Shown in pieces: positions 5,643 to 7,989 of a DNA stretch of 7,989 nt. Source of the DNA: Myxococcales bacterium (lineage in GTDB: Bacteria; Myxococcota_A; Polyangia; Fen-1088); assembly GCA_003170035.1 (NCBI GenBank), contig PMZX01000150.1, forward strand, positions 465 through 8,453, in the 5' to 3' direction. The notes under the pieces were generated by a model that saw only the letters and a program-made list of their open reading frames with translations, did no database searches and was not told the DNA's origin. Within the stretch, counting starts at the first letter, position 1. The number at the start of each line of letters is the position of its first letter. A program made the position numbers and the translations under genes.

Positions 5643-6959
5643 TCACCCGCGGGCCCAGGCCATGGCGTGGCGGAAGACCTCGGCGAATTCGCCGGCCAGG
5701 GCCTTGCGGTCGTAGCGCTCGATGGCGATGGGCGGGGCCTGCGCCGGCATGCGGCCATCGCGGAAGTCGGCCAGCAAACGCGCGAAGTATTCGGCGATGC
5801 GCGCTTCGTCGCGAGGGGGCAGAAGGTCGCCCAGCCGGGTGGCGCGCACCAACTCGGCCAGGGCTCCCTCGGGCGCCAGGGTCAGGCAGGGCCGCCCCAG
5901 GGCCATCATCTCGAATATCTTGGCTGGGTAGATGTGCTGCGCGCCGGAGGTATCATCGAGCAGACAGAGCAGGAGATGACTGGCCGCCACCTCTTTCATC
6001 ATGGCGTCGTGAGGCAGATAGCCGACGCGTTCCACGCCCAGCGCCTCGGTGCCGTCGAAACAGGGCAACTCGGTTTCGACGATGCGGCCCAAGAAGCGCA
6101 AACGGAGCAGGCGGGCCAGCTCGGGTGACTGTGCGTGCAGGCGCCGAACCGCGCCGATCAACCCGGCCGGGCTGGTCAGGCGAAAGATGGTTCCCGCGTA
6201 GGTGACCACCAGATGGTCGCCAGCCGGCACGGGCAGCGGCGCCGGTATGTCATCGCGGTCGTAGCCGTTTGGAATGGCAAACACGTGCTCGGGTCGCAAA
6301 AAGGGGAAACGCCTCAACAGATTCTGGCGAAAGGCCTCGGTGGCCGCGGTCACCGCATGCGCCAGGCGAAGCAGCCTCTCCTCCAGAACCTCACCCACCA
6401 CGCGGGGAAGACCGCCGGCCACCATCTCGTAGCTCTGGCGCAGGGTGCTCCATTCATCGCGATAGTCGAGCACGACCGCGGTCCCGCGAGCCAGACGGGT
6501 CAGGGGGGCAAGCAGGAACTGGGAAAACGGCGGCGCCGTGATGAACACCACGTCGGGCCTGTCTGCCCCTGCCAGACGTCGCGCCAGCGCGAACTGTGCG
6601 CCCGGCTGCCAGAGGATCTGAGGATCAGGGAGCAGCAGTTGTCGCGCCCCGGCCGTCACCCGCTGCAAAACACGTGTCCGCCACGAGCCGGCCTTCTCGC
6701 TGGACGTCTTCCACGTCTGCGCCTTGATCCCGTAGCCCGGCTCCAGCGTTCGCGCCCGCAGCAGCGGCATGTCCGCTGGGATGTCGCGCAAGAGAGATTC
6801 GTCGCGCAGAGGGACCGACGGGTTCTGCGCGGTCAGCACAGCCGGAGAAACGCCATGGGCCGGCAGGTACTTGGCCAGCTTGAGCACCCGATGTATGCCG
6901 GCGCCCCCGGTCGGGGGAAAAGTGTAGGAAACCAGGAGAGCTTTTAGGGAGGAGTGCAT
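5643..6959 (-). CDS. GT4-type (GT-B fold) glycosyltransferase
   Basis: A 438-residue cytoplasmic or membrane-associated glycosyltransferase. The N-terminal acceptor domain opens with LLVSYTFPPTGGAGIHRVLKLAKYL (8-32), the typical glycine-rich start of GT4 enzymes, and includes DVVFITAPPFS (136-146) and DYRDEW (165-170). The C-terminal nucleotide-sugar domain has AIPNGYD (228-234), VTYAGTIF (252-259), and YPAKIFEMMALGRPCLT (344-360). Glu350 matches the second Glu of the EX7E motif; the first is His342 here, as in some GT4 subgroups. The sugar donor and acceptor cannot be told. The open frame runs on to 7367 but that part is antisense to the neighbouring gene, and ATG 6959 gives the classic N-terminus; no clear Shine-Dalgarno precedes it. 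It diverges from the acetyltransferase-like gene across 57 bases, and both fit a polysaccharide locus. Confidence 0.93.
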   Translation of the reverse strand: MHSSLKALLVSYTFPPTGGAGIHRVLKLAKYLPAHGVSPAVLTAQNPSVPLRDESLLRDIPADMPLLRARTLEPGYGIKAQTWKTSSEKAGSWRTRVLQRVTAGARQLLLPDPQILWQPGAQFALARRLAGADRPDVVFITAPPFSQFLLAPLTRLARGTAVVLDYRDEWSTLRQSYEMVAGGLPRVVGEVLEERLLRLAHAVTAATEAFRQNLLRRFPFLRPEHVFAIPNGYDRDDIPAPLPVPAGDHLVVTYAGTIFRLTSPAGLIGAVRRLHAQSPELARLLRLRFLGRIVETELPCFDGTEALGVERVGYLPHDAMMKEVAASHLLLCLLDDTSGAQHIYPAKIFEMMALGRPCLTLAPEGALAELVRATRLGDLLPPRDEARIAEYFARLLADFRDGRMPAQAPPIAIERYDRKALAGEFAEVFRHAMAWARG

Positions 6960-7016
6960 CCTAGTGATGTCCAGTTGAGAAGAACCGAGCGCTTGACAGG
7001 AATTGGAAGGTGAAGG

Positions 7017-7607
7017 ATGACGAACTTCGTGACTTTGATAGCGCGAGCCCGAGGGTTGATGCAAACATTGCGCGAGGACATTCGCGCCAAGGCGAGCTGG
7101 AACTACCAAGCGGAGGGGCCGCGGGAGATGCTGCGGGCCTTGTTCAGCGACGGCACGCTGGCCGTCGTCCTGTATCGGCTCATGCAGGCCTCGCACCACG
7201 CAGGGCTGGCGCCTGCGGAGATGCTGTTCAACAAGATGAACGCCGTATTTAGCCAATGCATCATCGGTCGCGGTGCCGAATTCGGTCCGGGCCTGGTGCT
7301 CATCCATTCCCAGGGAGTCGTCATCAACGGCTCGGTGCACGCCGGCCAGAACGTGCACATCGAACACCAGGTGACGATTGGCGCCGAGAAGGGCCAGAGC
7401 CCCTGTCTGGGCAACAACATATTCATCGGATGCGGGGCCAAGATCGTCGGCCCCGTTACGGTCGGTGATGGGGCGCGTATCGGGGCAAACGCGGTCGTGC
7501 TACGCGACGTACCTGCCGATAGCACGGTGGTCGGCGTTCCCGCCAAGCCGGTCGAGCGCAGGGCCAATCAAGTAGCAGCGAGCGACAAGGCCAACCCGTC
7601 AGCCTGA
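7017..7607 (+). CDS. Serine O-acetyltransferase-like hexapeptide-repeat acyltransferase
   Basis: A 196-residue protein. A helical N-terminal part (about 1-80) precedes a left-handed beta-helix of hexapeptide repeats (about 82-185): IIGRGAEFGPGLVL, GVVINGSVHAGQNVHIEHQVTIG, LGNNIFIGCGAKIVGPVTVG, DGARIGANAVVLRDV, closing with the family's VVGVPAKPV. His97 in LIHSQG aligns with the catalytic His158 of E. coli CysE. The Asp next to it is Ile here, and the second His of CysE (in its DRHP segment) is absent, the loop reading KGQSPCLG. It may therefore acylate something other than free serine, for example a sugar. A strong GGAAGG lies six bases before the ATG. Its neighbours, a divergent glycosyltransferase and a convergent acyl carrier protein gene 11 bases away, favour a role in polysaccharide modification. 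A cysteine-biosynthetic role is less likely but not excluded. Confidence 0.88.
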   Translation: MTNFVTLIARARGLMQTLREDIRAKASWNYQAEGPREMLRALFSDGTLAVVLYRLMQASHHAGLAPAEMLFNKMNAVFSQCIIGRGAEFGPGLVLIHSQGVVINGSVHAGQNVHIEHQVTIGAEKGQSPCLGNNIFIGCGAKIVGPVTVGDGARIGANAVVLRDVPADSTVVGVPAKPVERRANQVAASDKANPSA

Positions 7608-7618
7608 CCGCCCCGCTT

Positions 7619-7870
7619 CTATCCCGTCGCCAGAGCCCGCTTGCGCTCGAGGTAGGATTGGATGGCGTTCAAGCTGTCGAAGTTCTCTGGCACAAGCTCG
7701 CTGTCGCCGACCCGTATTCCGAACGCGTCCTCGACGAATGCCACCAGTTCCAGGATCCCCGCCGAGTCGATGATGCCCTGACCCATCAGCGACGAGTTGT
7801 CCGCCAAGTCCTCGGCTTCCTGCGTCACGGTCTCGCCGATGTAGCGTCGCACCAAACCCTTTACGTCCAT
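7619..7870 (-). CDS. Stand-alone acyl carrier protein
   Basis: An 83-residue acyl carrier protein. The motif MGQGIIDSAGILELVAFVEDAFGIRV holds the phosphopantetheine attachment serine, Ser36, in D-S-A rather than the D-S-L/M usual in fatty-acid ACPs. ENFDSLNAIQSYLERK forms the last helix. The divergent DSA motif and the setting argue for a specialised ACP loaded by a dedicated ligase, rather than the housekeeping AcpP. I chose ATG 7870, nine bases after AGAGGG; a GTG at 7876 would add two residues but sits too close to that site. It converges on the acetyltransferase-like gene with 11 bases between stops. The 119 bases upstream (to the window edge) hold no gene I can support; an in-frame stop near 7968 means any upstream gene in this frame ends there. 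Confidence 0.92.
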   Translation of the reverse strand: MDVKGLVRRYIGETVTQEAEDLADNSSLMGQGIIDSAGILELVAFVEDAFGIRVGDSELVPENFDSLNAIQSYLERKRALATG

Positions 7871-7989
7871 GGCCACACACCCTCTGTCCGATAGTTGAAG
7901 TTGGACTCTCTTGACCAGTCTGATGCTGGGTTCCCGGCAAACGTTCCAGCCAACCCAAACGGTGGTTCAGAATCTGGCAGAAACGGCCA

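Noticed and set aside
6993..6998. Perfect TTGACA before the acetyltransferase-like gene
   Set aside because: A -10 element at normal spacing would fall on the start codon at 7017, so it cannot be the promoter of that gene.
6960..7367. N-terminal extension of the glycosyltransferase frame
   Set aside because: It overlaps the acetyltransferase-like gene in antisense, and the classic GT4 N-terminus begins at 6959.

Overview
The window is GC-rich and tightly packed, and it looks like chromosomal DNA from a myxobacterium-like member of the former Deltaproteobacteria. The pointers are two secreted lipoprotein-like genes of myxobacterial style: one has a long Gly/Ser/Thr linker, the other has 14 cysteines after its putative lipobox Cys. 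This is an inference from protein style; no marker gene was compared.

Layout. At the left edge, on the minus strand, sit the first 22 codons of hisB (68 to 1), recognisable from the conserved N-terminus of imidazoleglycerol-phosphate dehydratase. Upstream on the same strand is a CAP-domain lipoprotein (1298 to 153). A 210-base divergent spacer separates it from a plus-strand Cys-rich predicted lipoprotein (1509 to 2384). A plus-strand block follows: comM (Mg-chelatase-like AAA+ protein, 2545 to 4050), a small GxxExxY-family PD-(D/E)XK protein (4047 to 4523) and recA (4542 to 5612). The right end holds a probable surface-polysaccharide or acyl-modification group: a minus-strand GT4-type glycosyltransferase (6959 to 5643), a divergent plus-strand serine-acetyltransferase-like left-handed beta-helix protein (7017 to 7607), and a minus-strand stand-alone acyl carrier protein (7870 to 7619).

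The most unusual part is the comM-recA junction. The GxxExxY gene is bounded by imperfect inverted repeats (4060-4094 and 4484-4520; 27 of 31 core positions match). The repeats lie inside the reading frame, so they encode the protein's N- and C-terminal tails. The gene starts inside the comM stop codon (ATGA overlap) and ends 18 bases before the recA ATG. The right repeat also contains a CTGT-N8-ACAG palindrome, the form of the E. coli-type LexA box, eight bases before the recA ribosome binding site. The whole resembles a compact repeat-bounded cassette lodged between two recombination genes, possibly read through from comM into recA.

How the genes may work together. ComM is a branch-migration motor in natural transformation and RecA is the strand-exchange recombinase, so comM, the nuclease-fold gene and recA may form one transcript. 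The glycosyltransferase, acetyltransferase-like protein and ACP fit a glycan-modification locus continuing beyond the right edge. The hisB fragment belongs to a histidine operon continuing beyond the left edge.
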